Source of the DNA: Bacteroidota bacterium
GTDB lineage: Bacteria > Bacteroidota > Bacteroidia > Bacteroidales > CAIXZF01
Assembly (NCBI GenBank): GCA_022709385.1
Contig: JAKLIX010000015.1
Location: 46,414-110,413 of the forward strand
Reading direction: 5' to 3'
Length of the DNA: 64,000 nucleotides
Made by a program: the position numbers and the translations under genes. Of the stretch, positions 16,466 through 26,242 are shown one piece after another (position 1 is the stretch's first letter; every line of letters starts with the position of its first letter). A model generated the notes under the pieces. It worked only from the letters and a program-made list of their open reading frames with translations, searched no databases and was not told the DNA's origin.

Positions 16466-17564
16466 TCAGTCCTTCCTGCAGTTCATGTTCCTGTGCATAC
16501 CCGGCCAGCAGTTCACTGAAAACCTCTTTTACTGACTGAAGTTTGGTTGCCCTGTAAGCGTTTGCTCCTGCGAAGGCAAAGCTTTCATCCATTTTACCCC
16601 TGGCTGAATTCAGCAGTGCAAGGGCAATACAGTAGGGGGCCTGCTCGTAATCGCATGGTTTCAGGCATTTCCACGGACAGGTGAACGGTTTTGTCTCTCC
16701 CTTGTTGATCTGGTCGACGAAATCATTGCGTATAACCCTACCGGGCAAACCTACCGGGCTGTCGATAATGGTGATATCTTCTTCTCTGCTGTTGATATAA
16801 CTCATCTTAAACGCTTCGGATGCATCACATTCGTAAGTGGTCACAAAGCGGGTACCCATTTTGACTGCCTGAACACCCATTCGCATGATCCGGTATATGT
16901 CAGCACCTGTATATATGCCGCCGCCGGCAATCACGGGGATCTTCCGGTGATGGGTTGTTTCAAAGGACTTTACAACCTCAACGATCTCCTTTGTAATCTG
17001 TTCCAATGTCTTTGATTTATCGTTCAACTCCTGGCGGGAAAAACCAAGATGCCCGCCTGCCAGGGGTCCTTCCACGGCGACCGCATCGGGAATGTGACCA
17101 AACCTTAACTGCCAGTATTGAAAGATTATTCTGGCAGCCTTGGCTGAGGACACTTTCGGAATAAATTTGGTTTTAATGTTCCGGAAGCCGGTATCCAACA
17201 CAAATTCAGGAAGTTTCAGAGGCATCCCCGCCGAAAGGAACACCACATCGGCTTCTTCTTCAATGGAAATCTTCAACAGGTCATCATAATCGGTCAAAGC
17301 CACCATCAGGTTCACGCCCAAAACGCCTTTCGTAAGCGATCTGGCCTTCCGTAACTCATTCCTCAATCCCTCTCTGTTCGCCTGCCGGAGATTACGCTCA
17401 TAGCCTTCCATCGACATCCCGATACAGGCTGCCGAAATAACCCCGATTCCACCTTCACGGGCTACAGCAGAAGCCAGTCCCGACAACGAAATCCCCACAC
17501 CCATGCCTCCCTGGACGATGGGCAGGGGAACCTTCAAATCACCTATTATCAGTGGATTCATCAT
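16395..17564 (-). CDS. nitronate monooxygenase / FabK-like flavoprotein
   Basis: 389 aa from the likely start at 17564 (MMNPLIIGDLKVPLPIVQGG); the open frame extends upstream to 17633 without family-like sequence. FMN-binding TIM barrel of the 2-nitropropane dioxygenase/FabK group. Seen: PIVQGGMGVGIS, GGIGVISAAC, VAVEGPLAGGHLG, VIAGGGIYTGADI and VKMGTRFV, the phosphate-binding region. The cysteine-rich late segment (CPWKCLKPCDYEQAPYC) is a known extension in a Bacteroidota/Firmicutes subgroup, possibly metal-binding. Substrate (nitronate or enoyl-ACP) cannot be decided here. Its 3' end overlaps the convergent GT9 gene by 71 bp. Confidence 0.85.
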   Translation of the reverse strand: MMNPLIIGDLKVPLPIVQGGMGVGISLSGLASAVAREGGIGVISAACIGMSMEGYERNLRQANREGLRNELRKARSLTKGVLGVNLMVALTDYDDLLKISIEEEADVVFLSAGMPLKLPEFVLDTGFRNIKTKFIPKVSSAKAARIIFQYWQLRFGHIPDAVAVEGPLAGGHLGFSRQELNDKSKTLEQITKEIVEVVKSFETTHHRKIPVIAGGGIYTGADIYRIMRMGVQAVKMGTRFVTTYECDASEAFKMSYINSREEDITIIDSPVGLPGRVIRNDFVDQINKGETKPFTCPWKCLKPCDYEQAPYCIALALLNSARGKMDESFAFAGANAYRATKLQSVKEVFSELLAGYAQEHELQEGLIKARNGPPPVQLPVSLSCSGNAL

Positions 17565-17690
17565 AGTATCATCATTTGGGAGGCTAAGATAATGACGCAA
17601 TGCTGAAACCTTCTTTCTTAGGGCTGCAATCATCCGGAAAAGGGGTGAAAGCGGAATACAGGGGTGAAAAGGTACCCGGCAGGGGTGGAC

Positions 17691-18563
17691 TTACATCAGG
17701 CGAATCAACTCCTCGAGTTTATCAACCGCAGTCTTTGAGATTGGAACAGCAAAATCAAGGCCCTCAAAATAAAGTCTGTACCCCTGCGACTGCCCCTCCA
17801 CCCTGTCGATATAGTTGATATTGATAAGATAAGACCGGTGACAGCGATACAGGAAGGCATAGTCGGCAAGCAAGCCTTCAATGTTTTTCAGGCTGTTCCT
17901 GATCAGTTGGCGTTTTACCAATCCTTCATCCTTCCAGTAAACCTCCACATAATTATCGGCCGACCTGATTACAACGAGCAGGCGTGCTTTGATGGACAGT
18001 TTTTCTTTCTGGTACTCAGATTCAAAAACCACGAGCCTCTCATGCGACTCTTTGCTTTCCTTTAATTTACGGTTCAGTTCATTGGCAGTCTGGAGATGCA
18101 GGCGCAACAGTCTGTTCCTGTTGATTGTCACCAGGATGGTGATCGGAATGACCGCTGTCAGGATCATATTGAAAATGAAGAAGGCATTGACGGCAGGTAT
18201 CCAATCCCGTTTTTCAGGAAAGAAATACACGAAAGCCTTATAGAAGACGAGGTAGCAAAACACAATGAAAACCAGTATCCAGAGATCCCAGAGGATTTCC
18301 TTCCAGACTTTCCATTCTTTTCTCAGGAAAATACCCGGCAGGTAACTTGGTACCACGAGAAGGTTAATGCTGAGTGAAAAGAAAGTGATCAGAACGATGG
18401 CACTGATAAGCAAGAACTTATCGGCATAAGCCAAAATATTGAGTTTAAATGGCTGAAAAACCAGCAGAAAAATGAAAACGACCAGGGTAATAACAATGAT
18501 GGATTTTACATTACTCTTCAGGTCATCATTGAACCTGTAAGGTTTGTTTAAAAAATTTGTCAT
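17691..18563 (-). CDS. membrane-anchored LytTR transcriptional regulator
   Basis: 290 aa. Seen: four predicted membrane segments (about 20-40, 50-72, 88-110, 126-148), a short coiled linker rich in K/E (about 150-190), and a C-terminal LytTR DNA-binding domain (about 190-290) with IRSADNYVEVYW, LIRNSLKNIEGLL, FLYRCHRSYLIN and VEGQSQGYRLYF. There is no receiver domain and no kinase. Such one-component membrane LytTR proteins are common in Bacteroidota; the signal sensed is unknown. Monocistronic, transcribed away from the sdh genes' promoter side but on the same strand, just after sdhB. Confidence 0.85.
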   Translation of the reverse strand: MTNFLNKPYRFNDDLKSNVKSIIVITLVVFIFLLVFQPFKLNILAYADKFLLISAIVLITFFSLSINLLVVPSYLPGIFLRKEWKVWKEILWDLWILVFIVFCYLVFYKAFVYFFPEKRDWIPAVNAFFIFNMILTAVIPITILVTINRNRLLRLHLQTANELNRKLKESKESHERLVVFESEYQKEKLSIKARLLVVIRSADNYVEVYWKDEGLVKRQLIRNSLKNIEGLLADYAFLYRCHRSYLININYIDRVEGQSQGYRLYFEGLDFAVPISKTAVDKLEELIRLM

Positions 18564-18617
18564 CCACAGTACACTCCCATGATCATCGACTGGTAAAAGA
18601 TGGTTTATATCGTCCGC

Positions 18618-19400
18618 TTATCCGGCAAAAACAGCAGCCTTGCGGGTTTCTGCACACACTTTTGAATTAAAGAACTCCCGGTTAAGCCGGGCGATATTGG
18701 TGAGTTTGATTTCTTTCGGACATTCGGCTTCACAGGCCCCGGTGTTGGTACAATTGCCAAACCCGGCTTCATCCATGCTTTTCACCATATTCCGGACTCT
18801 TTCCACCGCCTCCGGTCTTCCCTGTGGCAAGAGTGCGAACTGGGAAACCTTGGCACTGACAAAGAGCATGGCGGAGGCATTCTTGCAGGCAGCCACACAG
18901 GCACCACAGCCGATACAGGCAGCCGCGTCCATCGAGAGATCGGCCTGGTACTTGGGAACAGGCATGGCATTGGCATCCTGAGCCCCCCCGGCATTGACAG
19001 AAATGTACCCACCCGCCTGTATGATCCTGTCAAAGGCATAACGATCCACCATCAGGTCGCGGATCACAGGAAATGCCCGCGACCGCCAGGGCTCGATGGT
19101 AATGGTATCCCCGTCTTTAAACTTTCGCATGTGTAACTGACAGGTGGTAATCGCCTTGTCGGGCCCATGGGGTTTGCCGTTGATATACAAACTGCACATC
19201 CCGCAGATACCCTCCCGGCAGTCATGGTCAAAAGCCACGGGCTCCTGCCCCGATCTGACCAACTGCTCATTCAGAATATCCAACATCTCCAGAAAAGAAC
19301 AATTGGGCGAAATCCCCTTCACCTGATACTTCTCAAACCGCCCTCCGCTCTTCGCATTCTTTTGTCTCCAGATTTTCAGCTTCAAGTCCATATTCAGCAT
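18618..19400 (-). CDS. sdhB: succinate dehydrogenase/fumarate reductase iron-sulfur subunit
   Basis: 260 aa electron-transfer subunit of complex II. Seen: the 2Fe-2S ferredoxin motif CREGICGMC plus the later Cys in TTCQLH, and the 4Fe-4S/3Fe-4S cysteine sets [11 protein letters not shown] and [12 protein letters not shown]. It passes electrons between the FAD subunit and the quinone site. Lies 46 bp after sdhA on the same strand, so the two are surely co-transcribed. Bacteroidota enzymes of this clade work in either direction, succinate oxidation or fumarate respiration; the sequence does not settle which. Confidence 0.95.
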   Translation of the reverse strand: MLNMDLKLKIWRQKNAKSGGRFEKYQVKGISPNCSFLEMLDILNEQLVRSGQEPVAFDHDCREGICGMCSLYINGKPHGPDKAITTCQLHMRKFKDGDTITIEPWRSRAFPVIRDLMVDRYAFDRIIQAGGYISVNAGGAQDANAMPVPKYQADLSMDAAACIGCGACVAACKNASAMLFVSAKVSQFALLPQGRPEAVERVRNMVKSMDEAGFGNCTNTGACEAECPKEIKLTNIARLNREFFNSKVCAETRKAAVFAG

Positions 19401-19446
19401 TTTAAATCATATCAAACCATGCCTTTCAAATACAAAACGGCCCAGC

Positions 19447-21384
19447 CTATTTGTAGTTCCGCTGTTTCACCTCAATAAACTCATATTCAAGTACTTCCTT
19501 ATGCAACTCGTGTTTGCCGTCGCCCTGGTACTCCCAGGCTGCGACATAGGCATAATTGGCATCGTCGCGCAGGGCTTCCCCTTCATCGGTCTGAAATTCC
19601 TCCCTGAAATGACCTCCGCAGCTTTCGTTGCGGTTGAGCGCATCCAGGGCCATCAGTTCGCCCAGTTCCAGGAAGTCAGCTACCCGGTTCGCCTTTTCAA
19701 GTTCTGTATTCAATTCATGCATCGTACCGGGGATTCTCACATCCTGCCAGAATTCCTGCCTGAGCTCCTGTATCATCCCGACGGCTTTCTTTAAACCCGC
19801 TTCATTCCTGCCCATACCCACATACTCCCACATAATCCTGCCAAGCCGCTTGTGAAAATCATCCACGGTTTGTTTTCCCTTGATGCTCATAAGCTTTTCC
19901 AGCCTGTCTGCCACTTGTTTCCCGGCAGCGGCGAATTCTTCCTTATCGGTAGAGATGCGGGCAGTCCGTATTTCTGAACTGAGGTAATTCTGAATCGTGT
20001 ATGGGATCACGAAATAGCCGTCGGCCAGTCCCTGCATCAGCGCGGATGCCCCGAGGCGGTTGGCGCCGTGATCGCTGAAATTGGCTTCACCCAGCACGAA
20101 ACAGCCCGGAATGGTGCTCATCAGCTCATAATCCACCCAGATCCCGCCCATGGTATAGTGAACGGCAGGATAGATCATCATCGGGTTTTCATATGGATTT
20201 TCATCCACGATCTTTTCGTACATCTGGAAAAGATTCCCGTACCTTTCCTCAATTGCGCTTTTCCCTAACCTGCCAATGGCATCGGCGAAATCAAGGAAGA
20301 CGGCCAGGCCGGTCTCACCCACGCCAAATCCGGCATCGCACCTTTCTTTTGCGGCCCGTGAGGCCACATCTCTCGGCACCAGATTACCAAAAGCCGGATA
20401 ACGGCGTTCGAGGTAATAATCACGGTCTTCTTCCTTTATCTGTGTCGGCCTGAGTTTACCGTGACGAAGCGCCTCCGCATCTTCCTTCCGCTTTGGAACC
20501 CAAATCCTCCCGTCGTTGCGAAGGCTCTCACTCATCAGGGTAAGCTTAGACTGGTAGTCTCCGTGCACAGGGATGCAGGTGGGATGGATCTGCGTAAAGC
20601 AGGGATTCCCGAAATATGCACCCCTTTTGTAAATCTGCCAGAGGGCGCTTCCGTTTGATCCCATGGCATTGGTAGAAAGGAAAAACACATTGCCGTAGCC
20701 ACCTGTCGCAATCACCACCGCATGGGCAAAATGCCTGTGGAGTTCACCTGTGATCAGGTCCCGTGTGATGATTCCCCGGGCCTTGCCGTCGATGATCACC
20801 AGGTCCTGCATTTCCTCCCGGGGGTAAAGCTTCACCGTACCCTTCTTCACCTGGCGGCTGAGCGAACTGTAAGCACCCAGCAACAACTGCTGACCCGTCT
20901 GACCGCGGGCATAGAAGGTTCTGGAAACCTGAGCCCCGCCGAATGACCGGTTATCCAGCAAACCGCCGTACTCCCTGGCAAAAGGGACACCCTGGGCCAC
21001 GCACTGGTCTATGATCAGGTTGCTGACCTCAGCCAAACGGTACACATTGCCTTCCCGGGCCCGGTAATCACCTCCCTTGATGGTATCATAAAACAGTCGG
21101 TAGATGCTATCCCCGTCGTTCTGGTAGTTCTTTGCGGCATTGATCCCACCCTGTGCGGCAATGCTGTGAGCACGGCGCGGACTGTCCTGGTAACAAAAAT
21201 TCTTCACGTTAAAACCCAGCTCTCCAAGGCTGGCAGCAGCCGCGCCACCGGCGAGACCCGTACCCACCACAATGATGTCAAGCTTGCGCTTATTGGCCGG
21301 ATTGACAAGGTTTTGATGTGATTTGTAATAAGACCACTTCTCCTCAAGAGGGCCCGGAGGTACTTTAGAGACTAATCGCGTCAT
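19447..21384 (-). CDS. sdhA: succinate dehydrogenase/fumarate reductase flavoprotein subunit
   Basis: 645 aa, typical of the B-type (non-classical) complex II flavoprotein. Seen: FAD-binding [17 protein letters not shown], the covalent-flavin histidine motif [12 protein letters not shown], substrate-site residues in [10 protein letters not shown] and [11 protein letters not shown], and the C-terminal FAD-associated segment ending before the stop. First gene of a two-gene unit with sdhB. The cytochrome b gene (sdhC), usually directly upstream in this phylum, is absent: 21385-21718 holds only a promoter and then a divergent lipoprotein gene. Confidence 0.96.
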   Translation of the reverse strand: MTRLVSKVPPGPLEEKWSYYKSHQNLVNPANKRKLDIIVVGTGLAGGAAAASLGELGFNVKNFCYQDSPRRAHSIAAQGGINAAKNYQNDGDSIYRLFYDTIKGGDYRAREGNVYRLAEVSNLIIDQCVAQGVPFAREYGGLLDNRSFGGAQVSRTFYARGQTGQQLLLGAYSSLSRQVKKGTVKLYPREEMQDLVIIDGKARGIITRDLITGELHRHFAHAVVIATGGYGNVFFLSTNAMGSNGSALWQIYKRGAYFGNPCFTQIHPTCIPVHGDYQSKLTLMSESLRNDGRIWVPKRKEDAEALRHGKLRPTQIKEEDRDYYLERRYPAFGNLVPRDVASRAAKERCDAGFGVGETGLAVFLDFADAIGRLGKSAIEERYGNLFQMYEKIVDENPYENPMMIYPAVHYTMGGIWVDYELMSTIPGCFVLGEANFSDHGANRLGASALMQGLADGYFVIPYTIQNYLSSEIRTARISTDKEEFAAAGKQVADRLEKLMSIKGKQTVDDFHKRLGRIMWEYVGMGRNEAGLKKAVGMIQELRQEFWQDVRIPGTMHELNTELEKANRVADFLELGELMALDALNRNESCGGHFREEFQTDEGEALRDDANYAYVAAWEYQGDGKHELHKEVLEYEFIEVKQRNYK

Positions 21385-21406
21385 GGTTCATTGGCTTGGT
21401 GATGAC

Positions 21407-21414
21407 CAAAATTA
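21407..21414 (-). promoter_or_regulatory. -7 box for sdhAB
   Basis: TAATTTTG on the minus strand, 22 nt before the sdhA ATG. No perfect -33 TTTG at the expected spacing. The rest of 21415-21639 is AT-rich with no gene seen. Confidence 0.5.
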
Positions 21415-21639
21415 AGTTTTTTTACTTCTGTTGTTCCAGTGAAAAGAGATATTTATACTATTTCTAAATTGCCAGACTTGCTTCAAATCCGGAATTTTCA
21501 AAACTAATTTTCTAATCCTTATTGTATTTAATTGTATACCACTAAGATAGGCATACACCCTTCAATCTGCCACATCATCTATATTTCTGCCGTAAACAGG
21601 ATTAAGCCCGGAAAGAACATATGTACTCAATCAAACTAT

Positions 21640-21647
21640 TACATTTG
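21640..21647 (+). promoter_or_regulatory. candidate -7 box for lipoprotein gene
   Basis: TACATTTG matches TAnnTTTG, 71 nt before the ATG at 21719. Confidence 0.4.
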
Positions 21648-21718
21648 ACTGTAAATCATTACCAGAGTATTTTTAGCATTTGTTTACCAAAGGATTTATC
21701 AAACAAATATTTGAATCA

Positions 21719-22813
21719 ATGAAACAGGCTTACATCATGGCAGTAATGACATTTTATTTGTTATTCAGCTGTTCAGGAAAATCAGAACAGGAGGGTTCTG
21801 AACAACATACAACTTCCGGTAAGAAGGAGGGAAACACCCTCATCCTCCAAAAAACCACCGAAGCCAGGGAAAGGGCCTTCACCTTTCTGCTTCCTAAAGG
21901 ATGGATCGTGGAGGGCGGCATCCTGAGGGTTGATCCGAATGCGGCCGGAGGCCCGGCCCAGGCCATAGAGGCAAAAGTTGACATGACCATCAGCAAAGAT
22001 CCCCAGCGCAGGGTCATGACGCGCTGGCTGCCTGATTTATTTTATATCGACATGTCGGGGCAGCCGGCAGCGGGGATGTTTCCCATCGGAAGCACCAACA
22101 ACGGCATGATCGTGATGCCGAAAATGAATGCCTCATCCTACCTGCAACGCGTGGTTTTTCCCTATCTTCATCCTTCGGCAACAGAAGTGAAGATACTGGA
22201 AGAAAAGCCGGCGCCGGGCCTTGTGGACATCATGAGAAGGGAAGACTGGGTCATACAGATACCCCTGCAGTATGATGCTGCCTCCCTGCTGGTTCAGTAT
22301 GCCGAAAACGGGGTCACCTATAAGGAAGCCATGGTCAGTGGCATTATGGATTTCGGGATGTACGGGGCCGGTACCTGGAAAAACAGGCATTGTTTTGTTT
22401 ACAGGGCCCCGGCTGCAGAGTTTGACCAGTGGCGCGGTCCCTTCTCCCTGATATTGAACTCTGTCAGACTTAATCCTGAGTGGGTGAAGCGGGAAATTCA
22501 ATTTCAGATATCAGCCGGGAGGTTCGTTGTTCAGACACAGGCGGAACTTCAGCGGATTGAACAGGAAATCCACAACAGCCACCAGCGGACAAATTCCGAG
22601 ATCATGAATGATGCCTACCTCAACCTGACCGGTAAAGAAGAATACGTGAATCCGTTCACCAGGGAAACCGAGATTGGCACCAATGAGTACAATTACCGCT
22701 GGCAGAACGAACAGGGGGATATTATCTATACCGACAACATGAATTACAACCCCAACCAGGATCCCTCCCTGCAGGTACAGGGTTTTCAGAAAAGCCAGCC
22801 TAGAAAAAGGTAA
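21719..22813 (+). CDS. hypothetical lipoprotein
   Basis: 364 aa from ATG 21719, chosen because it gives a lipoprotein signal (MAVMTFYLLFSC, lipobox LFSC with C18); the frame opens 13 codons earlier. After a short K/E/S-rich linker the protein has alternating beta and helix segments without a domain I recognise. It contains FLLPKGWIVEGG early, which resembles the start of PsbP-like or DUF-type lipoprotein domains where a stress/transport role is only guessed. The C-terminal part (RETEIGTNEYNYRW, YTDNMNYNPNQDP) is tyrosine/asparagine-rich. Divergent from sdhA, convergent with the STAS gene. Function unknown. Confidence 0.75.
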   Translation: MKQAYIMAVMTFYLLFSCSGKSEQEGSEQHTTSGKKEGNTLILQKTTEARERAFTFLLPKGWIVEGGILRVDPNAAGGPAQAIEAKVDMTISKDPQRRVMTRWLPDLFYIDMSGQPAAGMFPIGSTNNGMIVMPKMNASSYLQRVVFPYLHPSATEVKILEEKPAPGLVDIMRREDWVIQIPLQYDAASLLVQYAENGVTYKEAMVSGIMDFGMYGAGTWKNRHCFVYRAPAAEFDQWRGPFSLILNSVRLNPEWVKREIQFQISAGRFVVQTQAELQRIEQEIHNSHQRTNSEIMNDAYLNLTGKEEYVNPFTRETEIGTNEYNYRWQNEQGDIIYTDNMNYNPNQDPSLQVQGFQKSQPRKR

Positions 22814-22825
22814 GCCGGACCGCTT

Positions 22826-23119
22826 CTAAGCGATCCTGCAAAGCTCCGTCAGGTTGGCAATCTGGAATACCTTCATTACCGTCGGACTGACGTTCATGAG
22901 GCTGAATTTTTCCTTTCCCAGTATTTTGGCCAGTTTCAGGCAAAGTCTCAGAAAGGTTGAAGACACAAATTCGACCTTATCCAGGTCAAAAACCACTTCG
23001 TTATGCTGGGATTTGATTCTCATGTCCATCTCCCATTCCAGGCTCTGGCTGGAGATGGTGTCCAGCCTTTCTTCCAAGGCACAGATCAGTTTTCCGTTTT
23101 CTTCGCGAAATGTGTTCAT
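22826..23119 (-). CDS. STAS-domain protein (anti-sigma factor antagonist-like)
   Basis: 97 aa from ATG 23119 (MNTFREENGKLICALE). A single STAS fold: beta strand ICALEERLDTISSQ, then VVFDLDKVEFVSSTFLRLCLKL, where the serine pair occupies the position phosphorylated in SpoIIAA-type antagonists, then a C-terminal FQIANLTELCRI helix. Such proteins act in partner-switching with kinase/anti-sigma factors; none is nearby. The start lies 10 bp after the stop of the aldehyde dehydrogenase, implying co-transcription. An upstream in-frame extension to 23206 lies inside that gene and is rejected. Confidence 0.8.
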   Translation of the reverse strand: MNTFREENGKLICALEERLDTISSQSLEWEMDMRIKSQHNEVVFDLDKVEFVSSTFLRLCLKLAKILGKEKFSLMNVSPTVMKVFQIANLTELCRIA

Positions 23120-23129
23120 ATGCTGCTTT

Positions 23130-24554
23130 TTATAAATAATTGCGGTGATACATCGGGGAGATATCATCAATGGTGAGGGATTCATCGAGGTAGGCTGAGG
23201 CGTCAAAACGCACGAATTTCTGATTCTCTCTCCTTTTGAGCACCCGCTGGATATTGATCAGGTGGCGGGCGCTTACATTGTCCGTGGTGATATTCTTCCC
23301 CCCGGTTCCGCAACCCAGGGTGAATGAAGTGCTGATTCTGGTAAATAATCCACCCACAGCACCATGGGATGAAGGGACATTCACCACGATACGCCCGGCA
23401 TTCATATGAGCCGCGAAGTAGCTGATCTTTGCTTCATCATTGGAAAAAATACTGACCGAATGGCCGATGCCGCCATGAAAATTCAGTCTGATGCATACCT
23501 TCATGGCAGCATCGAAGTCGTCCACCTCATAAAAAGCAAGCACGGGAGCCAGAATCTCGGATGACAGCGGATGCGCTGCACCCACTTCCTGTTGCGGTGC
23601 AATCAGCAACAATGTATTCTCAGGGACCGCAATCCCGGCCATGGCGGCTATTTTAACCGCACTTTGCCCGACCACTTCCGGGTTCATCAGGCCGGTCCCG
23701 GCATAAATAACCGTATCTGAAAGCTTTTTCAGATCCGCTTCCGGAACAAAATATGCCTGGTGCTTCTTAAATTCCGATTTAACGGCTTCGGCAATGCATT
23801 TCTCCACCACGATCGCCTGTTCACTGGCACAGAGCGTGCCATTGTCAAAAGTCTTGGAAAGGATGATCTGATCCACGGCAAAAGGAACATCCGCCGACTT
23901 CTCGATAAAAACGGGCACATTGCCTGCTCCCACACCAATGCTGGGGGTTCCGGAACTATAAGCCGCCTTGACCAATCCTCCGCCCCCGGTGGCCAGGATC
24001 AGCGACAGTCCCTGGTGAGCCATCAGGGCATGCGTGGTATCCCGGCTGACGGAGGTGATCCATTGAATACATCCTTCCGGAGCCCCTGCTGAAAGCGCCG
24101 CTTCATAACAAATCCTTGCCGCTTCAATACTGCATCTTGCGGCTTTTTTGGACGGACAGATGATCACAGGATTGCGGGTCTTCAAACAGATCAGGATCTT
24201 AAAAATGGTGGTGGAAGTGGGATTGGTCACCGGGATGATCGCCAGCACCGGACCCATGGGTTGGGCAATCTCCGTTACACCGTTCAGGTGATCTTCGGAA
24301 ATGACACCCACGGTCTTCTCATGCATGATTTCCTCATAAACGTATTGTGATGCCACTACGTTTTTTATCACCTTGTCTTCCCACCGCCCCAGGCCCGTTT
24401 CTTCAATTGCCATTGTTGCCAGGGGAACCCGCTTGTTGAAGGCTGCCCGGTATACTGCTTCCACAATGGCATCGGTCTGCTGCTGGTTGAACTGGTGAAA
24501 TTCGGCTGCAGCCATACCGGCATGCAACATGATCTCATCAATGTTTTGCTCCAT
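23130..24554 (-). CDS. acylating aldehyde dehydrogenase (EutE/AdhE-N-like)
   Basis: 474 aa, NAD-dependent CoA-acylating aldehyde dehydrogenase family: aldehyde + CoA + NAD to acyl-CoA, or the reverse. Seen: the nucleotide-binding region GPVLAIIPVTNPTSTTIFK, the glycine-rich ILATGGGGLVKAAYSSGTP, GVGAGNVPVFIE, and the catalytic cysteine C242 in FDNGTLCASEQ, all characteristic of the EutE/PduP/AdhE N-terminal group rather than the ordinary ALDH family. No N-terminal microcompartment-targeting helix and no shell genes nearby. There is no C-terminal alcohol dehydrogenase domain. First gene of a unit with the STAS protein. Confidence 0.88.
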   Translation of the reverse strand: MEQNIDEIMLHAGMAAAEFHQFNQQQTDAIVEAVYRAAFNKRVPLATMAIEETGLGRWEDKVIKNVVASQYVYEEIMHEKTVGVISEDHLNGVTEIAQPMGPVLAIIPVTNPTSTTIFKILICLKTRNPVIICPSKKAARCSIEAARICYEAALSAGAPEGCIQWITSVSRDTTHALMAHQGLSLILATGGGGLVKAAYSSGTPSIGVGAGNVPVFIEKSADVPFAVDQIILSKTFDNGTLCASEQAIVVEKCIAEAVKSEFKKHQAYFVPEADLKKLSDTVIYAGTGLMNPEVVGQSAVKIAAMAGIAVPENTLLLIAPQQEVGAAHPLSSEILAPVLAFYEVDDFDAAMKVCIRLNFHGGIGHSVSIFSNDEAKISYFAAHMNAGRIVVNVPSSHGAVGGLFTRISTSFTLGCGTGGKNITTDNVSARHLINIQRVLKRRENQKFVRFDASAYLDESLTIDDISPMYHRNYL

Positions 24555-24582
24555 CTTAGAAATAAATTTGCCCGAAAATAAA

Positions 24583-24616
24583 CAAATATACTGACACTGA
24601 TCAGATTTGAAGCAAA
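24583..24616 (-). promoter_or_regulatory. promoter of the aldehyde dehydrogenase-STAS unit
   Basis: On the minus strand TTTG (24616-24613), 22-nt spacer, TATATTTG (24590-24583), 28 nt before the ATG. The spacer is one nt longer than the usual 19-21. Confidence 0.5.
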
Positions 24617-24658
24617 TTCATCAAACCTGGCACCCTGTTATTCCCTCCCAGCGGATTA

Positions 24659-24683
24659 GCATTTGCAAACCTTCGAGGAATGG
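24659..24683 (+). repeat. interspersed repeat copy F (degenerate right end)
   Basis: GCATTTGCAAACCT followed by GAGGAATG resembles the right terminus of the 98-bp repeat (GCATTCGCAAACCT...AAGTATG). Only about 25 bp are recognisable, so the assignment is tentative. It lies between the divergent aldehyde dehydrogenase and methyltransferase genes. Confidence 0.4.
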
Positions 24684-24717
24684 GTATACATTTGGGGTAT
24701 GAAAAATATTTAAGGTG

Positions 24718-25575
24718 ATGAAATCCCTGTCAGACCGTTTCCTGAATCCGGATGATCCCGATGTCACCGGGATCCTGGATGATGCACCCCTGTGGTCAGT
24801 CCCTTTTGGTTTGTTGTTACTGGACCGTATTCCCATGAAACAAAACCTCAGGGTACTTGATATCGGTTGCGGAACAGGTTTCCCGATGCTGGAAGTGGCA
24901 CAGCGCCTTGGGCCGGGCAGCAGCATATGGGGAATCGATCCCTGGAAAGCCGCCCTCGACAGGCTTAGCCGAAAAATCAAAATCATGGGAATTGAAAACG
25001 CGAAAGTGATACACGGCAAAGCTGAAGAACTCCCTTTTGAGGACAACACCTTCGATTTGATCATCTCCAACAACGGTATAAACAATGTCGCAGATCCCCT
25101 GCATGTCATGCAGGAATGCCGGCGCACGGCCAAACCCGGTGCGGAACTCATCTTTACGGTCAACCTGCCTGAAACCATGACAGAATTTTACGATGTCTAT
25201 GAAAAAGTACTTCTCATGACAGGCTTACACGCGTACATTCCCGCAATTCATCACCATATCCGGCAAAAACGGAGACCCGTTGAAGACTGGAAAGCAATGG
25301 CTTCCGAAGCAGGATTCATGTTGAAGGACATCCGCTTCGACACATTCACTTACCGTTTTGCAAGCGGAACGGCCCTGCTGGATTATGCCTTCATCCGCCT
25401 GGCTTTCATGCCCTCGTGGCTGGAAATACTGGATGAACCCATGCAAGCAATGGTATTTCAACTTATTGAGAATGAACTCAACCGCCTTGCAGCCGAAAGA
25501 AAAGAAATCAGTCTGAACATCCCGTTTGCATGCTTCTTGTTTGAAAACAGGCAATCACCCCACAAGCGGGAGTGA
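24718..25575 (+). CDS. class I SAM-dependent methyltransferase
   Basis: 285 aa from ATG 24718 (a GTG lies one codon upstream). Seen: motif I VLDIGCGTGFPMLEVA, motif post-I WGIDPWKAAL, the acidic loop HGKAEELPFEDNTFDLIISN and motif III ELIFTVNLPETM, the Methyltransf_11 arrangement. Substrate cannot be inferred; UbiE/COQ5-like small-molecule methylation is the broad group. The C-terminal half (about 175-285) has no motif I know. Single gene. Confidence 0.87.
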   Translation: MKSLSDRFLNPDDPDVTGILDDAPLWSVPFGLLLLDRIPMKQNLRVLDIGCGTGFPMLEVAQRLGPGSSIWGIDPWKAALDRLSRKIKIMGIENAKVIHGKAEELPFEDNTFDLIISNNGINNVADPLHVMQECRRTAKPGAELIFTVNLPETMTEFYDVYEKVLLMTGLHAYIPAIHHHIRQKRRPVEDWKAMASEAGFMLKDIRFDTFTYRFASGTALLDYAFIRLAFMPSWLEILDEPMQAMVFQLIENELNRLAAERKEISLNIPFACFLFENRQSPHKRE

Positions 25576-25763
25576 TAACATCCTTTTTTGCGTTTTTAGC
25601 CCCTTTTTCCAGAATTGGGAATTTCCTAAGTCAAATCTTCATGCATGTCAAACATGATTTTAATCAGTTTTCCGCCTGATTTACACTTATTCTGTTGACA
25701 TCACAGTTTGGGCTTATTACCTTTACTGCTCCTTATTAAAACTTAACACCAAAATTAATCATT

Positions 25764-26210
25764 ATGAAAAGAAAACTGTTTGCCGCATTCACATCTCTTT
25801 TTCTCTTCACACTTTCAGCATTTTCCCAATCCGGGACAATGAGTGTATCCCCTGACGTTATCAACCTGAATGCAACCGGCAATTTCGAGTATGTACAATG
25901 CCAGTATGGCTGGGTAATCCCTTCCGGTTACCAGATAACGGCACACAGCGTACAGATGTTCATGGAAGGCGATTTTGTCACCAATTCGGCTTCCATTACC
26001 TATTGCGCCATCGACAACATGCTATTTGTCGAGTTCGACCGCAATGAAATTCAAAACAGCCCGGTGGTACAGGCCCTGGCTAACCTGGGACCCATACAGG
26101 TCACCATCATTGGTACATTTACGGTGACCAACAGTCTGGGGGCCAGTATCGTTTACCCGGTGGACAGGACAGGCACCGCCAGTATCATCAGGCCCGGCAA
26201 GAGAAAATAA
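25764..26210 (+). CDS. small secreted protein of unknown function
   Basis: 148 aa. Seen: a clear signal peptide (MKRKLFAAFTSLFLFTLSAFS, cleavage after about residue 21), then a beta-rich domain of about 115 residues with one Cys pair region (VQCQYGW and ITYCAID) and a K/R tail (PGKRK). The YGWVIPSGYQITAHSVQMF stretch suggests an Ig-like or GldM-C-like sandwich, but I do not recognise a family. No T9SS tail. Monocistronic; convergent with the GT51 gene. Confidence 0.7.
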   Translation: MKRKLFAAFTSLFLFTLSAFSQSGTMSVSPDVINLNATGNFEYVQCQYGWVIPSGYQITAHSVQMFMEGDFVTNSASITYCAIDNMLFVEFDRNEIQNSPVVQALANLGPIQVTIIGTFTVTNSLGASIVYPVDRTGTASIIRPGKRK

Positions 26211-26242
26211 GGATTGCAGGACAAGCGGGCCGGATTCCTTCG

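Noticed and set aside
23130..24554. Bacterial microcompartment locus suggested by the EutE-like enzyme
   Set aside because: No shell proteins, diol dehydratase or targeting peptide are present nearby.
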